Assembly (NCBI GenBank): GCA_019614645.1
Contig: JABWDB010000004.1
Span: 806,001-870,000 of the forward strand
Direction of reading: 5' to 3'
Length of the DNA: 64,000 nucleotides
Source of the DNA: Stratiolaelaps scimitus
Lineage: Eukaryota; Arthropoda; Arachnida; Mesostigmata; Laelapidae
Part shown: positions 1-14,300 of the stretch, piece after piece
Position numbering within the stretch: the stretch's first letter is position 1
Layout: every line of letters starts with the position of its first letter
Made by a program: the position numbers and the translations under genes
Notes under the pieces: model-generated
What the model saw: the letters and a program-made list of their open reading frames with translations, nothing else
Told to the model about the DNA's origin: nothing
The model's database searches: none

Positions 1-212
1 TCGCTGAGTCGATCTACTTGAGTTCATCGTGAGGTAGAACAATAGAACACTAGTCAATGTGTATAGTATTCCCTGTAACTATTAGCCAATAACTATAGGA
101 GATGAGCAAGAGAGAACCCCCCATGACGAGGGAAATATGCCCACGTGCCTTAGATACTCCAGTTGATGACACTCTACAAGAGGTTACGTATTGACAGGAC
201 GCCTCACACGTC

Positions 213-390
213 AAGCCCTGATGGCGTGGTGCATTCGTGTGCGCCTTGCAATCGGAGGAGACACATAGGTGCACGGGTTCGATCCCCATCGTTGCACATG
301 TGCATTTTCAAGGGGTTGTTCGTCTTGTGAAGCAATGCTGAAAGCAGTGGCACCGTGGACGTTAAATGTTGGCTGAGAGTCAGCCCGAAA
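213..390 (+). repeat. tRNA-derived SINE, full-length copy
   Basis: The 5' part looks like a tRNA gene head, with an A-box-like TGGCGTGGTGCA near 222 and a clear B box GGTTCGATCCCC near 277. These are the internal RNA polymerase III promoter elements. A non-tRNA body follows, then a conserved 3' tail, GTTAAATGTTGGCTGAGAG and onward, ending in CAGCCCG. The tail contains a perfect 6-bp stem, GGCTGA/TCAGCC, with a GAG loop at 371-385. A second full copy lies at 26075-26250, a 5'-truncated copy at 61971-62112, and tail-only copies occur elsewhere. It is not a functional tRNA: no cloverleaf closes around it. Confidence 0.8.
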
Positions 391-420
391 ACTCTAGGGG
401 GCCTCACACATATAGACATA

Positions 421-3400
421 TCTTGACTCAGGGTAGTGTCTGAATCAAAGTCATAACACCTAATCAGACCTAGATAGCGGATGCTATTTACTGAGGCTCA
501 AACGGATAAATTTCAAAGGGGACTCAGGCAGGTTCGGGAAGAAGAATGAAAATCACTTCACTGAACTGGCAAATGTAAATTCACGACGAACATTTGCGAT
601 GCCCACAGGCCACTGCGGGAATCTGCATAACGCCACAACTACGAATTAGGCTCCCTGATCTCCTTCGCAGTTGTCTGGGACTGATGTTTGCCCCATCATG
701 TAGCACCACAGCATTTTTTCCGGGCAACTCAGAGCGAACAAAAGAGAACACATTTTATAATGTCTAACGCAGACATTTCCCTGGGGTGTCCGTATTCCGT
801 CGTACGAACAAGATCCGCCTCGTAGAGGAGAACGCTGCCCGAGACCGGCGAATAAACGAACCAGCCAATCTACCTGCGCGCGCTTCCCCTTGGCCGTTGT
901 CAGAATTATTCATGAGAAAGGTTTTCATCACCTTTGCTTGCGAATCGTAGAGTTTACCTTGCGCGTGAGCGTGATTTCACCATGTAGGAATAACCCCATC
1001 ATACAGTGCGCGTAGGTCTTTTGTAGGTATTTGACCTCGGGAAAATTGCTTTGATATTGATTATCCGACAATAGTTATATTCGCAGTTTCGTCCTCTGGG
1101 CGTTTCCGGTCCGGTCATGTTGAGCTCGCTCAAACATCTACTTTCACAACTTTTTGTTTAAGTTGCATATGTTATGCATCGAACAGCAGGACACCATCGA
1201 TCTCTGAGATTAAATGAGGCGATTAATTAATTTTGGTGTAAGTGCTGTGCCTCATTAATCTCAGTTGAGATCGGACAAATCGTCAGCAATCCCTCTTTAA
1301 TCAGCTCTAGATCAGCTCTAAATATAATAGAATAAATTTTCCGGGCTGACCCACAGCCAACTTTTGACGTACACCGTACTGCTCTAGATATAATACACTA
1401 TACAGCTAACTGAGCCAAAAAACAAGGGGCAACGAACGTGATACACTTTATGGTGCATGCGTACTGTGGGTGGATTTAAGAAAGAGTGAGGGCGACTCAG
1501 TGACTCGCGGCCCGACAAGTGGTATCAATAGGATTTGGCAGAGCACTTGTAAATGTATTTCTGCTCCGCTGCTAGCTGTCAGCAACAAGGTTGACACTTC
1601 CATCTGCTGCCGAGGCCATGCAAGCAAGCTCCATCGAAAAGTTGCGGGGTCCAACATGGTCCAAAGAAACGAAGTTTTAGAGCTCTGTCGAGCGAATCTT
1701 CGGAAGGTAGCCTCACCCCCTACCCATTGGGCCATAAATGTCCGCTAATGTTATTAGGCTTACTCGTGTCAACGTGGCAACGTGTCAACCTAATTAGATG
1801 AGAGAGGAGAGACGCAACTGTCCTCGACGTCCCTACATGTGCCATGAGTCGCAATTCATTGCGGAAAACGCGCCTGTCCAATCTAGCCACAAACACATAT
1901 TCAGCACGAAGTATTCCATTTCACCTTTGACTGATGAACCGCTACTTTCAAAGGTAGGGTTTACCCTCATGAGCTGCGGCTTTTATGTTCGTCAGAGCAG
2001 GTGTACTTATGCAAAATTACACTGACGAGGTCATCACTGATTCCCGATACTAGGACATTAGGTGCTTTCAGTCATCGATTGGCAACAACAATACACCGTT
2101 GATTGTGATGTCATGCGTGGGGGAACTGGTTTCCTGACGTTATTTAAAACGAATAGGATTCTTTCAAATTATGTAAAATCCGACAGACGACAACAGGATA
2201 GGATCGCAGGCTAAAAGCCTAACCTATTTTTGGATATCCATTCAGATCACCCAGCCTGGCGTAGACCACCTCATTGTGGGGTGCTTGTTGACAGACTTAC
2301 TTCCGTGTTGCCAAAGGCGTGTCGAAGGCGAACGCCGGAACGGTTATGAAAGCCTGTATGTCGTATGAATGCCATTAACTGCATTGACTCATGGGCGCTG
2401 CATCCGCAACATATGTACGCATGCTAGTTTATCTTTAGTCTAAGCAAAGCTAAAGTCTGCTTCCGGAAAGCTACTCGAGGTCGGTCCGCGTATACGCTGA
2501 GCATCTATTGAGACTTCAAGTAATGAAATAATCCTAATGCGGGCGTCGCGCTAAGATCACCTCGTGGTTTGAGATGTTCAAAATTTGTCTCGGGAGCTCG
2601 ATTGCCATAGGGGGATTAGAAGGGCCTACTCCAAATCTTATAGAGTATATTTTACGCTCATTGATAATTCCTCATAGAACAATTGTTACTCAACAAGGCT
2701 CACAGAAGACAGGGTTCATGTTCGTCTGTAACCAGTCATTGCCGATCCGAACATTAACCGAACGAAGCTCTACTACGATATCCTCCTACAATTGTTAGGC
2801 AAGCTTCGATGTAAAATATTGTAGGCGTCAATATATGTTACACTAGTGCCACTACTTGTCAATAGCCGTCCAGATCAGGGCAGCTAGCTCAACAGATGTT
2901 TACGCACTCGACAGGGAAAGTGCTACGGACAGAGTGTGAATGCAGAATATAGAATAGGCCAGACATCTCCTCGTTGCCAAAGTCGCTGTGAGAGGCTGAT
3001 GTTTATAGCTTGCCGCGGCTCGAAAAAAAAGGGGGTTGCATTCACGCGATATAGCGTAGGCAGTCAAGCGAGGACTCGTAAGCCGGATGCCGGCGATAAC
3101 GTCATCGTCCCGTCTCCCGCGATGTCCGTACAAAGGGTCCATTCATCAAGGCAATCTTCCCATTTGCGCCGAACGACCGATATCAGGTACACATACGTAC
3201 ACAATATATAGAAGACGTTCGTCCATCTCTAAGCTATAATCAACTGACCCATTGGCCCTCGTGGAAAGTGCTATGGATTTTACCGAAACCCGCCCTACCA
3301 AGCTACGAGGTGTATGTGAGAGAAGAGAGCTGAATGACGCCAGTACGCATGTATCTTCAGGACTTGATACATTGCGTTATGAGAAATCAATTTCTTCACT

Positions 3401-6400
3401 CTACGTTTGATTCCTTTAGACGAGAAAATGGATGTTAATGTTTATCATACGTCTAGTTGTCCTGCCCTATGCGAGTATTCTCGATATTGGCTAGGTTTCG
3501 ACGTGAATACTTGCTAACCCTATCTGTAGATTATTATGGAAATGTGTCCAACTGAAGATGTACTTTAAATGATTTTCCCTTGTTGCCGCTATCGGCCTGG
3601 AAGCAAAAATCTCCTGATCTCAAGTAACGATGTTGCCTTCGCCAAGCCTTAGATTCGTCCACATTTTTAGCCACAACATCAACAGCTATCATAGTCGTCA
3701 TGTCTGACAAGCCCTCCCACACGTGCCAGTGGTATTAGTGCGGAAGGTAAGGCAGCGGCAGAGCTTTGCCGGTAACTCGGAGCTTCAAACGTGCTGTAAG
3801 TTTCTGCATTATTTGTTGGTGAAATTTTGTTGCTTGGCAACGACTCAAATAGTAACGCTCACCCACATGCACACTAATGCGCCTAAGTGCTGTTGATGTG
3901 AAATCCTTGCTAATTATTAAGCTTTGAAATCCTTGAGATATTCGTTTTGTGTGCCAAATGGACAAATCGTATTCCCCTAATCCCCGACCCTACCCCGCTA
4001 ATGTGCTAGCGTTCGTCCAATGATAAACCTTACAGGACCGTTCGGGCTCGACGGTGCTTTGCTGCCGTGATCGGACCGAGCGAAGGCGAAATATCAGTGG
4101 CTAGGAAATTTCGTCAAATTCACAAACGACTGATATATGAGAGAAAGACGAGTATTGCATTGTCATAGTTAATGAGCAACAGACGACAAAATAATGATCA
4201 TAACGTAAACGTCGGTGCACCGACGTCGCGGACGATGTGGTAGAAGCGAAAGAACTATTCACCGAACACTCATCGCTCGGGCCAATCAGACTCCGTCATC
4301 TATGGAGGACGAAAAATGGCTCAAGTTTGGAAGTTACTTTTCGGAAGTTTGCTCTCGCGAATCTCTGCCCTGTTCAACCGGTGCTCCTGTCCGGACACCG
4401 AGCTCTCCGTTAGTCCGCCTCCATTCAACATGATGAGCACCATTGTTCACTAATGCGCCTGTACGAGGTCGTGAAATCGGCGAGTCCCATCGGCGTCACA
4501 GGTTATGCTATATCTGCGTAGACTCATAGCATCTACGTCTGTTCGGGATGCGGAACAATGACATGGCTTTCATCAGCGGAAAGGTCGATGCTGAACAAAG
4601 GGTCGACCTTTTCGTCGATAAGACTAAAGCCAGCCGTTCCTGTATAGGTTTCGTGCCCTCATCTGTGATGTTATGTTTGCTTACCGTGCAATGATTGAGG
4701 TTTATCCGTACGCCTCGTTCTCAGTGAATTATCCGAGAAGTTTCACTTCCGGGAATAAGCTACGTTATCAAGGTGCGCGTCGTTCAAATATTGAAGGATC
4801 GCAGCAGGTGAACAAGCAAGCTGATACTTAATGCTGCTGATTCGCATGGAGAGATGCAGAGAAACTGGGACACTAACCTAGCCGCACAAGTAAGTTGGCC
4901 GTTTTTTACATGTGTCATTGTTCAACGTCGCTACATTGAGAACTGATAACCAATGCTCAGAGCGTTGCGAACTCGAAATATTTCCATCGCCGTTGAATAA
5001 TATAATGTAGATATGCGAGACTTGATCCTACACTGTGGGTAGCCAGTACACGTGCGTTTCCGAGTTCGCACGCACTTTGAAACACTCGTAGAGAAAAGGG
5101 GGTGTGTGAAAAATAGAAACCAACAAGAGAACGGGCCGTCGCAAGGAGAACCGAGTCTATCGCGAGTTCTCGTTATGGTAGATGCGATTTTGGAAGGAAA
5201 ATGTCACCGGGGAATATACTGGACATGTTAAAAATAATCACTTAACGTGATGATATATAAGATAGCTTAAGCAATGTGAAATTGCTTTATCTTCCTCATC
5301 TGAAACTAAAGTTCGGGACTCGCGCTCCGCAACTCACGATACGAAAGACGTTCGGGTATCATAGATCAAACTAGCTACATATTATATAATATAATCGTTG
5401 CTTTTCTTGTTAGGCTCGCGTCTCACTGTGCTAGGTGAAATTATTATTCGCTCATAATGAACCAGCTTGAAGGAATAATGAGAGATATGTCGACCGAAAG
5501 GCGACAGGCTAGATACATAGCGCGAATTGAATTGATGCTTGTTTCGAGTACTTTGGACGTTGGGAGAAATTTTGTGTCAATTTCCAAGTGATTACAGATT
5601 ATTGCCTAAGTACGGTGGTTGTACATGTTATTGTTGATTTGGACAAATGTTTATGATTTGACGATTCATGACGTACATCTATAATATAAGCTTTGCTGAA
5701 GGAGGCTAATGCACATCTTTACAAGGAAACGCCAGCTACTTAGGTACATAGAATGAAGTAATGCTAAATGGTCTGCATACTATGTTCAGGACACTGGCAC
5801 ACCGCCGCGTTCGTAATTGATGCTACTTAAGCTGGTCGGTAATTTTTACTTACTTAGCAAGCCATCTCCTGAGATTCATATAATAGATCCTCTGAGGTTC
5901 CTGGATTGCCAGTGGATTTCAACGCGAAGGTGTCGACATATCGAATATCTCATGAAAATTCAGGACGCGGATGAAAAAACAGAAAATTCACAGTCGGACG
6001 CAATGCAAATAGGCAAATTGTGGATGACAATCTATGTTAATACCTCGTACCTTTCGAGGTACTCGTCCATGCACATGAGCTGCATGTACCACGTAGTTAC
6101 AGGGCAAATGCTCGAAGGCATGTATCTATGTGTTTAGATAATGGAACTGCTGGCTTACTGTACACTAGGCTCGAGTCATACATTTACGCGTGTTTACCAA
6201 AGAGCGAATAACGCTTCGGGGCTGGCGAACGTCGCGCTACGACCAGCAGATTGCATGTACGTGTATGCAGGCACACGTAGAACATGTCAACGTTTGGTGG
6301 GGAATTAACATAATTGCATTGGAGGACCTGGGGGCATAATGAATCAGATGTTCGCGATCTTGTTGACAGTTTCCAGAGCCATACACGAGACTGTCGAAGT

Positions 6401-6480
6401 TCAATCAGTTTCCTTGATAGCATCGGTGTCGCCCGGTGCTGGTGGGCACAACCTTCACTGATATCGGACGGTACATAAGT
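421..6480. other. No recognisable gene
   Basis: About 6 kb in which I recognise no gene. Open frames are short and show no family motif. The largest are the overlapping 1448-1735 (minus) and 1470-1748 (plus) frames and a plus frame at 5817-6137; none has supporting splice context or familiar residues. A solo SINE tail lies at 1337-1385. Homopolymers and TA runs are scarce compared with the rest of the window. Confidence 0.5.
1337..1385 (-). repeat. Solo SINE tail
   Basis: The reverse complement matches the 3' tail of the SINE at 213-390, including the GGCTG/CAGCC inverted repeat and the adjoining ACGGTGTAC-like stretch. The tRNA-like head with A and B boxes is absent, so this is a 5'-truncated copy or an independently dispersed tail. 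Confidence 0.6.
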
Positions 6481-6486
6481 TTGTTT

Positions 6487-7880
6487 TTTTTAATTGGGAG
6501 TTTCTAAAATTGTCTGACGCACACGTGGTCTCACAGGTGAAGTAATTGCCACCGTTTTTCGCATCGCTGTTACATAGGATGCTTCGGCTATTCGGGACAA
6601 CTTACAGGGACAGGCTATACTCGATGCGGTTTCATCCTCTAAGCGGCTCGATAGCTCGATTTGCTGTTTCCCAGAGCTCAGCCTCGTTTCCAAGGAATGG
6701 TGACCAAATCGAAATAAAATGCGTAAGCGATGGACAGAATCGTTTGAAGGATGATGGAGGCATACCACATCACATCATATATTGAACAATGTGCCAAAGT
6801 GTCGGCCCAAGCACAAAACCGTGGGGAACTCCCGTCTTAATCATGTATTACACCCATAGCGTTTCGTGGGTTAGGGTCCACGAGCTCGACAGGCGTCCTC
6901 GAGCAGACGCTGGATTGCTTCACGCCTTTTTTTGCTGAGCCGTTCAATGTCTTGGTACTGAGAAAGATGCGGAAAGATGGGAAGAGGAGGGGCCTAGATA
7001 GCTTGCGCGACTCCTCATTTATAAGGGTGTAAGATATAAATAAATGGTCGGAATGTGATGAGATGTTTGATGGATTTTTAAGTTTGACACCCGAGGAAGT
7101 ATTCGGGATTGACATTTGGCTTCTTCTGCTGAACGTCCCCACCCTTCGCTTGGTCAGTATGTGAAGTTGTAGATGGGTAAATTGTATCTATTAGTTTAAC
7201 CCGTTGAGCCAATAACCCGTCCCTTCAAAAAACCGCAGAGGCTGCCCCAGTCCAGGTGGTCTTCATTAAAACCGAGCGCAACCAATGCCTTCAACGCCCT
7301 TCGCGCGTACAGATGACGCACTTTGTTGCAAGACGAGTCCATGTCTCTCCCTTGACTCATTCGATTTGTGAACAACCAACTTGTTGATCAAACGTGATAG
7401 AAATTAATGAGATGTCTAGAGGCCTTCCGAAAGTTCATCACCCGCTGAAGGTACAACGGGCGGAAGGTCAATGCAGCATAGTAGTAATCGATTTCGAATT
7501 GGTGGCAGTGAACTTCAGAATTGCAACCCTCGCTGATGTGTCGTTGCGTACCTCATTTCAGACAAATTGGCTGTTTCGAACGTTTGATGGTACAGTCCTT
7601 TGCCACGTGTCAGAACGTGTCCACTGGAATACTTACGTGACCTTGTCAAGGAAGCAGCGGACCCAACCTATTTGTAATGATCTATTTCTCAAAGGTCATG
7701 TAGTCCGACGGTATACGAGAAAGGCTGAGTCCTTGCCAATGCACATGGTCATTAGCCGATGGGGTAGGTACTCTTTGATGGCCACTAAAACCTACCAAAT
7801 CCAGATGCTCTGAACGTGTAAATATGAAAGCTGTCTGTTTCGATGATTTGGCAAGGGCTTTCTCAAACACACGCCTTTCC
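6487..7880 (-). mobile_element. Decayed R1-like LINE (endonuclease plus partial RT)
   Basis: Read on the minus strand, broken frames contain in order: an endonuclease-like RVAIL segment (about 7540), GFNEDHLDWGS, resembling the GDFN-x-H-x-x-WGS motif of R1/LOA endonucleases (about 7270), a KLKNPSNIS...SDHLFI stretch like the endonuclease C-terminus (about 7060), then GVPHGFVLGPTLW (about 6820), a clear relative of the RT motif GVPQGSVLGPTLWN. Many stop codons and frameshifts interrupt it. Most of the RT between the endonuclease and this motif is missing, so there is a large internal deletion. The minus-strand 3' end runs into an A-rich stretch at about 6487. It is a dead copy; clade assignment is from motif memory only. 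Confidence 0.6.
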
Positions 7881-8391
7881 TAGATTTCGTGCATGTTCCC
7901 AAGATACAATGCTTTAGTCCTACGCTGATGTTTTACTCTGTATTTGAAAGCGAACAATGAATAATTCTATTCACGAAGCGATAACAGGCAAAAAATGATA
8001 CACCTCCACTCCACACATTAATAGCCACGATGTCAAGACAATGTGGCATTTCACTCAACGCAGAAACCAAGGGTAGGTTGGCTAGTGAGTGGTTAATGCG
8101 TTTCCACAAATATCAGCGATAGTGACTGTTTTCAGAAAAGACCCACAGATCGATGTTGCCAAATACAATGGAAATGCCTCGCCACACGCGAATCTCCATC
8201 AGGTGTCCTCCAATGCGGGACTTGGCATTCGACTAACGCAGCCGCAAGTTGATCTTTCCGATCGATTCTACGAACTGAGTTCTGCTGTGCCTATGTAGCC
8301 GGCAGACATTGAATCAAGGCTTATACGAGGTATGTCTTATACATGATCTTTATTCTTTAAACTCCTCTACTGCCCAGTGACAGCTACTTAC

Positions 8392-11300
8392 CACTATTGC
8401 GGAACTTGTCACCAAGACCTTTCAGAAAATCGCCCACGCCAGAAGTGCCGCCCTGTTGAGCATTGTTGCTCAGTTGCCGAAGGAATCCACCTGAAATGTA
8501 CGCGCATATATTATAGATAATAGCGAAAATATTGAAACAGTTGCGGTTCTCCTCTACAGCTGCCTGTGTCTTAGTTATAGATTAATTGTCACAAGCATTT
8601 TGTACGTTTCGAAATTGAGCAACAAATTTTATATTTTCCATCCGTCACGGATTATTTGAAATACACCGACCGTTTCCACAGAAGGTTGTAGTGTAATTTC
8701 CGAGCTGCTGACGAGCTGGGTCTGTGGTCAAACTACTATATTATGGCAGCGCGATGGACCATTTTATAATATATATTAAACGTTACAATAGGTCGGAATT
8801 TCTAGGGATTATGGGGGTGGGGGGGGGGTGAGGACGACAACGTCCCGAGGAAGGCGATGGCATTGCCTCTCTGCACAGCGAGGGACAGGCGCTGCAGGAG
8901 GAAAGAGCCAGCGCGCTTGTCCCCGGTGGCGCGGATCAACCTGTGGTAGACCCCCTCGAGGAAGTTCGCCGTGAGAGGGCCGTGCCCGCCCAGGGTCTCA
9001 AAGGCGAGGGGGGAAAACAGGTGCGTTGCTTGGAGTGCGGCGTACTTCCTCAGCTTTGCCCGCTCCGCACGCGCTACTGCGTAACCGGGGATGGTTGCAC
9101 AGTGGTTGACATAAGAGGGTGCTAGAGTGTCAACCACAGTGCCGTCCCAAACCAGGTGCTGCCCTCGATGGAAGGGGACAAGGGTGAGGCCGTCAGGGCG
9201 GCGCCCGTCAGAGGTGTCGAGGCCCTGTGGCTCCCTTGTGCAAGGAATACCGGCGGAGTGGAGGGCCCTCACGAGCGTGTCATTAAGCATCGTGTGTCGC
9301 GGATGGCGACCGGCGCTGCGTTCGCACGAGAGACCGTGATGGCCATTCGTTGCGACGGGGTCCCCACAACGCTCGCAGCTGTGGGCCGCAACTACAGGGG
9401 CCCCGAGGCGAAGGCCCACACAGAAGCGGAGGGAGCGATCGTCTAGAGCAGTACCAAGGGACGAGGAGGGCAGCGCGTGGAGCCACGCCCCCGCACCAGG
9501 CCTGTCGACAGCCCGGAGGCGAGCTTGGTCAGCAGCGTGTGGCGCAGAGGCCAGGAGGGAGTCCCGCAGCTCCTGGTGCAGGGCATCGGACCATGCCCGC
9601 TGCTTGCTCTGTTTGTCCGGAGGGACCCGAGCGCGGGCACCCGTCTGGTTTTATAATAGCTTTATCAACTGTAGATCAGCCCGCTTCGTGGCACATGGAC
9701 CTATGCGATGTATATATATACGCAAACTACCATATTCGCTTGAAAGAAGATAAGTTTAGCATATTTGATTCATACTATAGCTCACTTCAACTTTTCTGTG
9801 CAATAAATATACGCCAGAACGCCGAGCCGACGTCAAAACAAAGTCGTCTATGTACTGGGTCGAGACTCATGTCGCGCGTTTGCCTCAAAGTGTTAGACAA
9901 ACTCTTTTGTCACATGAAGAGAAGTGTTTCTTCCTAGTACTTTTTACTCCATTACCAAACGGGGTTTTTAAGGAAACTTTGACAAGACCCTTTCCAAATC
10001 CTCGTTTATGTGGCGTTCCACTGGCCAGTTTATGACTTCTTGTGAATTAGACTGAAGGCTTGCTTTCTCGATAACCTTGCCTATCTGACCTTGGAAAAGA
10101 GAATTGCTTTTTCCGCTTTAATCAGTTCCGGGACTTGGTTAAAGACGGCTCAGAGTTGACCAGAGGGAACAATAGTTTTGTTCGTCAACCAGGACAAAAA
10201 CTTCCATGGCGCAATGTCTAGGATACTGCGCGTTGGAATTATCTTCTAGAAAAACACCTTTACACAACTCCAACATATATACAGGGGGGGGGGGGGGGGC
10301 ACTGCACCCCAGCATCTCATGCGTTTCGAAGCTCACCCTTCCAATGGTAAGCGAACAAGACCTTCAGTCTGAATTCAGTTCAGCTTACCAATAAGTTGCG
10401 ATGGGTTGTTCCTGTTGTTTCCCGATGGGGGACTGGGAGGTACCGTTGGCGGCGGTAGATGGGATGCGGTTCCGCCCACGTCCGTTGGCCTGCCACCCTC
10501 AGGAATGAGTCCTTCGAAACCATCCAACCCGACAGACGGATCTGTCACTGGAGGTCCCGTTGACCCTTCCCGGCCACCACCAGGATTGAGTCTCGACTGA
10601 AACTGTAGGCAAATAGCAGAGCCAGGATGAAAGATTAAAAGTTGGACCAGCGTAAATCTCCTCACATGGTAACAATAACATGCCGGTGTAAGCCGAGCTT
10701 TATATCCGTCTAAGCCAAAAGCCAAAGCCTATATATATATATTTTTTTTTTTTTGTGCGCGTATGTGAACCAATAGTTGTCTGACTGTACCACGTACAGA
10801 AGTCAGTTGATTAAATTTCAAAATTATATGGACTCAATACGCTTGATCACTAACTATTGTTTCCGCATGGACCTTTGTTTCTCGGGCTGGTTGTCCCCCA
10901 AGCCGTTCGCCCCGTAATATCAAAAGTATAACATTTTCGGTACTTGTGTTACAGCGTTCACAGAATCGAGGGTCGATTTCAAAGCAATTGAAGCACGTGC
11001 TCATTTTCTAGTTATCATCGTGATACCGAGCTCTATATTATAGAGTTTAGTGTACCGGGACAGCGTTGGATACATCTCGCTTGTGCGCTCTGAGTGATAC
11101 GCTTGTCACTGACACTTCACTGCTATAACAAGGCATATACCCTACACGAAGCCTCTAATCTCTCTAGGCTTGCTGAGGTGATTTCTTCCACAACCTCATC
11201 ATTTTATAACATTATATTCCTGACACGCGAACAGGTATCGACACGGGAACTTTGCAAAGAAATGGGGATCCACTTATCAAAGATCAAAATATGAAAATAA

Positions 11301-14300
11301 CCCTTCGCATTGTTTATTTGCCGTCATACGAATTTCAGATAACGTTAAAGAAAGATCACAGCCTAAGAAACTCTGTGGCAGACAACGGGAAGCTTTAATC
11401 AGCTGTGAACGTACCGTATGCTCATGAGGTTGATTGAACTACAGCTTTGAAATCGTTAAGATATTTATTCTTCACACGTCTTCATATCGTCATGCACAGA
11501 TGGCGACGAGGGCAGAGAATCTAGAAATTCACGCTCTTAGCTGAAGTGTACCCTCAACGAGAACAGGTTGTCTTTTTTACGAGTACATATTCTCAGGTGG
11601 GAAAAATTATACATAACACCAATTCTCCCTAATGACGAAATACTTAGTGGATTATTATTATTATGTAGATGTGCACGAATTATTAAGACGAATCTGGCTC
11701 CATGCGAACGCTTATGCTGTTTGCTTATGCGCTCGATGCGAGCTACCACAATTAGGCCAACAGTCTTTCCTCGCTACGTAGATTATTTCTACGATTGTCG
11801 GAAAAAACTGATATGCCGATGACCCGCCACTGATTTTTCGATTTCGAAAAAAAAACCACAATGCTAACCTGCTTTAGCATGTCTTGGAGGAACCCAAGGT
11901 CCGGCATCGATCCACTGGGCGGGGCACCGGCGGAGTCGGGCGAGTTAGCAGGAGCACCTCTGAATAGAAAACATTAACAAGAAAAGTTTATTATGCAGTT
12001 GTGTTCATTCGCCGGAGAAATGAGAGGCAGTGTCTTGTCCTTGCAACGAACTCCGCGAATCTTGAAGGGAAGGGTCCATCTCTTATTTGACAGACTGACA
12101 AAACATACAGCGGTAATAGTGCCTTTTGAATAAATAAGTGTTTAACAAAAATTGCCAATTGTTAACATATAACGTCAATGTCTTCACTGTAACATACATA
12201 GCAGCAGGGATTGTGTATGCTGGCAATTACGTTCAACCTTCGGACTGAAGGTCGCAATTAATGTGTCATTAATAGCTCTAAGAAGAAGACCATTTATCAC
12301 ATATTTACACTCGGAGATTTCGCGAGCATTCGTACAATTGTGTTCCCATACTATTTCCGGAATAGCACTTCAGTTACTTGGTTTTAAATCTGCACCACCG
12401 TTGACGTAGCGGCTTCAATGGCAAATGCTCGTAGAGAACGATAGAGGCAATAGACACCACGAAGTGTGGAACCCTATAGAGCCACTTTGATTACACGGCC
12501 GACGTACAATATCACCGGATATTGTATTACCTATTTTGAAGCTGTTTGAGCTGATTGATGAAGCCCTCTATAAGCTGAGGTCCAGTTGACCCTTGTCCAC
12601 TAGGTGAAGACGCATCACCGCCGGCGCCACCTGCGAGTTAGAGGACACAAATAACGGCATCGTAGAAGATGTTCAAGATGTTCTTATTTAATTTTAGTTG
12701 GTCCACGGACCGACTGAGTTAGTCAAACGATTCAGGACCTCCTAAAATGTATGATTTTTATTATTTGTGTGATTCCTAAAAAATACTATTACTACGGCTA
12801 ATAATGTTCAGACACAGCTACAGTAGTTAAAATATTATTGGCAGGTTCACAGAGGTACGTTTATATATACGGAAACATTGTGGGTGTAAAATTAATGCGA
12901 ATACACTTGAAAACTATTTTCATGAAATCCATCCACAAGAGGCATCCGTTCGTACGCACTACCTTGTCTGTTCTGAATTTGCTGGAGGATACTTTTGAAA
13001 CCCTCGAGTAGTTTTGACGGATCAGGAACCCCAGACGAAGGGCTCGCAGGAGCGTTTGCACCAGCATCAGCTCGTCCTTCTACCTGAAACTCACATACGC
13101 ACAGTTCATTTGATCTACCAGGGCATACGAACATGGCCGATCCTGCAAAGTCTTTCGGGCATAAATTCACTACACTTTCTCCGCTAACAAACAGATTATG
13201 AAAGATCCTAAAATGTTCATACAGCAAGTTTCACTTTGCACACTTCATTTTGCGAGTTGCTCCGTGTTGAATGAAATTAACAATGTATTTTCGTATTCAG
13301 ATTATATACTGACGTGCTCACAAATTGGGTGTGTCACAAATTGTTAAATGTATTGCAGACAATCTCCAAACAGAGAGATGACGTGCTTCTTATTTGACTT
13401 GCAGCTTTCCCTATCAGCGAGGAGTACCTGCAGATGCCTGTGCTGTGTGATATATATATATGTATATATATACCAATACTTGGAAACCTTGTGCGAATAA
13501 AACTAATGCGAATGCACTTGAAAACTACTTTCATAAAATCGATAAATATATATATATATATGACACTGACTAACGCGTCCGCTTACGTGGTACTGTAATG
13601 AAGGACTAACAAAAACGCATTGCTTAGTGTGACCAAAAGCTGACACGCATACATAAAAGTAGTAGGACAAAGGTGTTTTATTCAAACATACAGTACTTAG
13701 GAATTATTTCGTATATTATAATTTCCGGTAATCCAACCTCGAATCTGCCCTCGCGTATAATTTTTCGTACATAAAATGATACGCTCTTTGGCGATCCAGC
13801 AAAGTAGACCACACAGCGATAATGATACGGATCGCCTTTCATGTGGCTTATGGTTTCATGCCTTTGTCCTCAACGGTAAGCCACAGCACTTGGCCCACCT
13901 TCGTAAGGCTGTACTGTAAACGAATCACTGCGTTTGGCGCATCCGTGTTAAACGCAACGGCCTATCAAATATTAGTGCATTTTATTCGAACTGTCCTCTA
14001 TTTAAATGCCAATAATTTTTGAACAAATGAGTTAGAGGACAAAGATATTTTCGTATGCGTTAGAGGCACTCTCCAGCTTTATTTACACACCGATCCCAGC
14101 GCTCTGGGCTTTTGAGATAGCCAAATATTTACCATTCGCATTTCCATTTATAATTTCGTTATTTATTGCCTCTTTGAGTGAGTCGACGCTTGCATATAGA
14201 ACCCCACCTCATCAGGAGAATATGGGGGTTGATGCCATCGCTCAATATTGTTCCCCTCCATCCAGGCCGTAATTTCAGAAGTGCGGTGAGGTCTTGCATT

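Noticed and set aside
213..300. tRNA gene
   Set aside because: A and B boxes are present, but no acceptor stem or cloverleaf forms and the same unit is repeated with a fixed non-tRNA tail; it is a SINE head.
1448..1748. Overlapping open frames of ~90 codons on both strands
   Set aside because: Neither shows recognisable residues, a signal peptide or splice partners; overlapping frames in a compositionally balanced stretch are expected by chance.
7394..7813. A 139-codon plus-strand open frame
   Set aside because: It lies antisense to the endonuclease part of the R1-like LINE remnant, has no family motif, and is best explained as a shadow frame.
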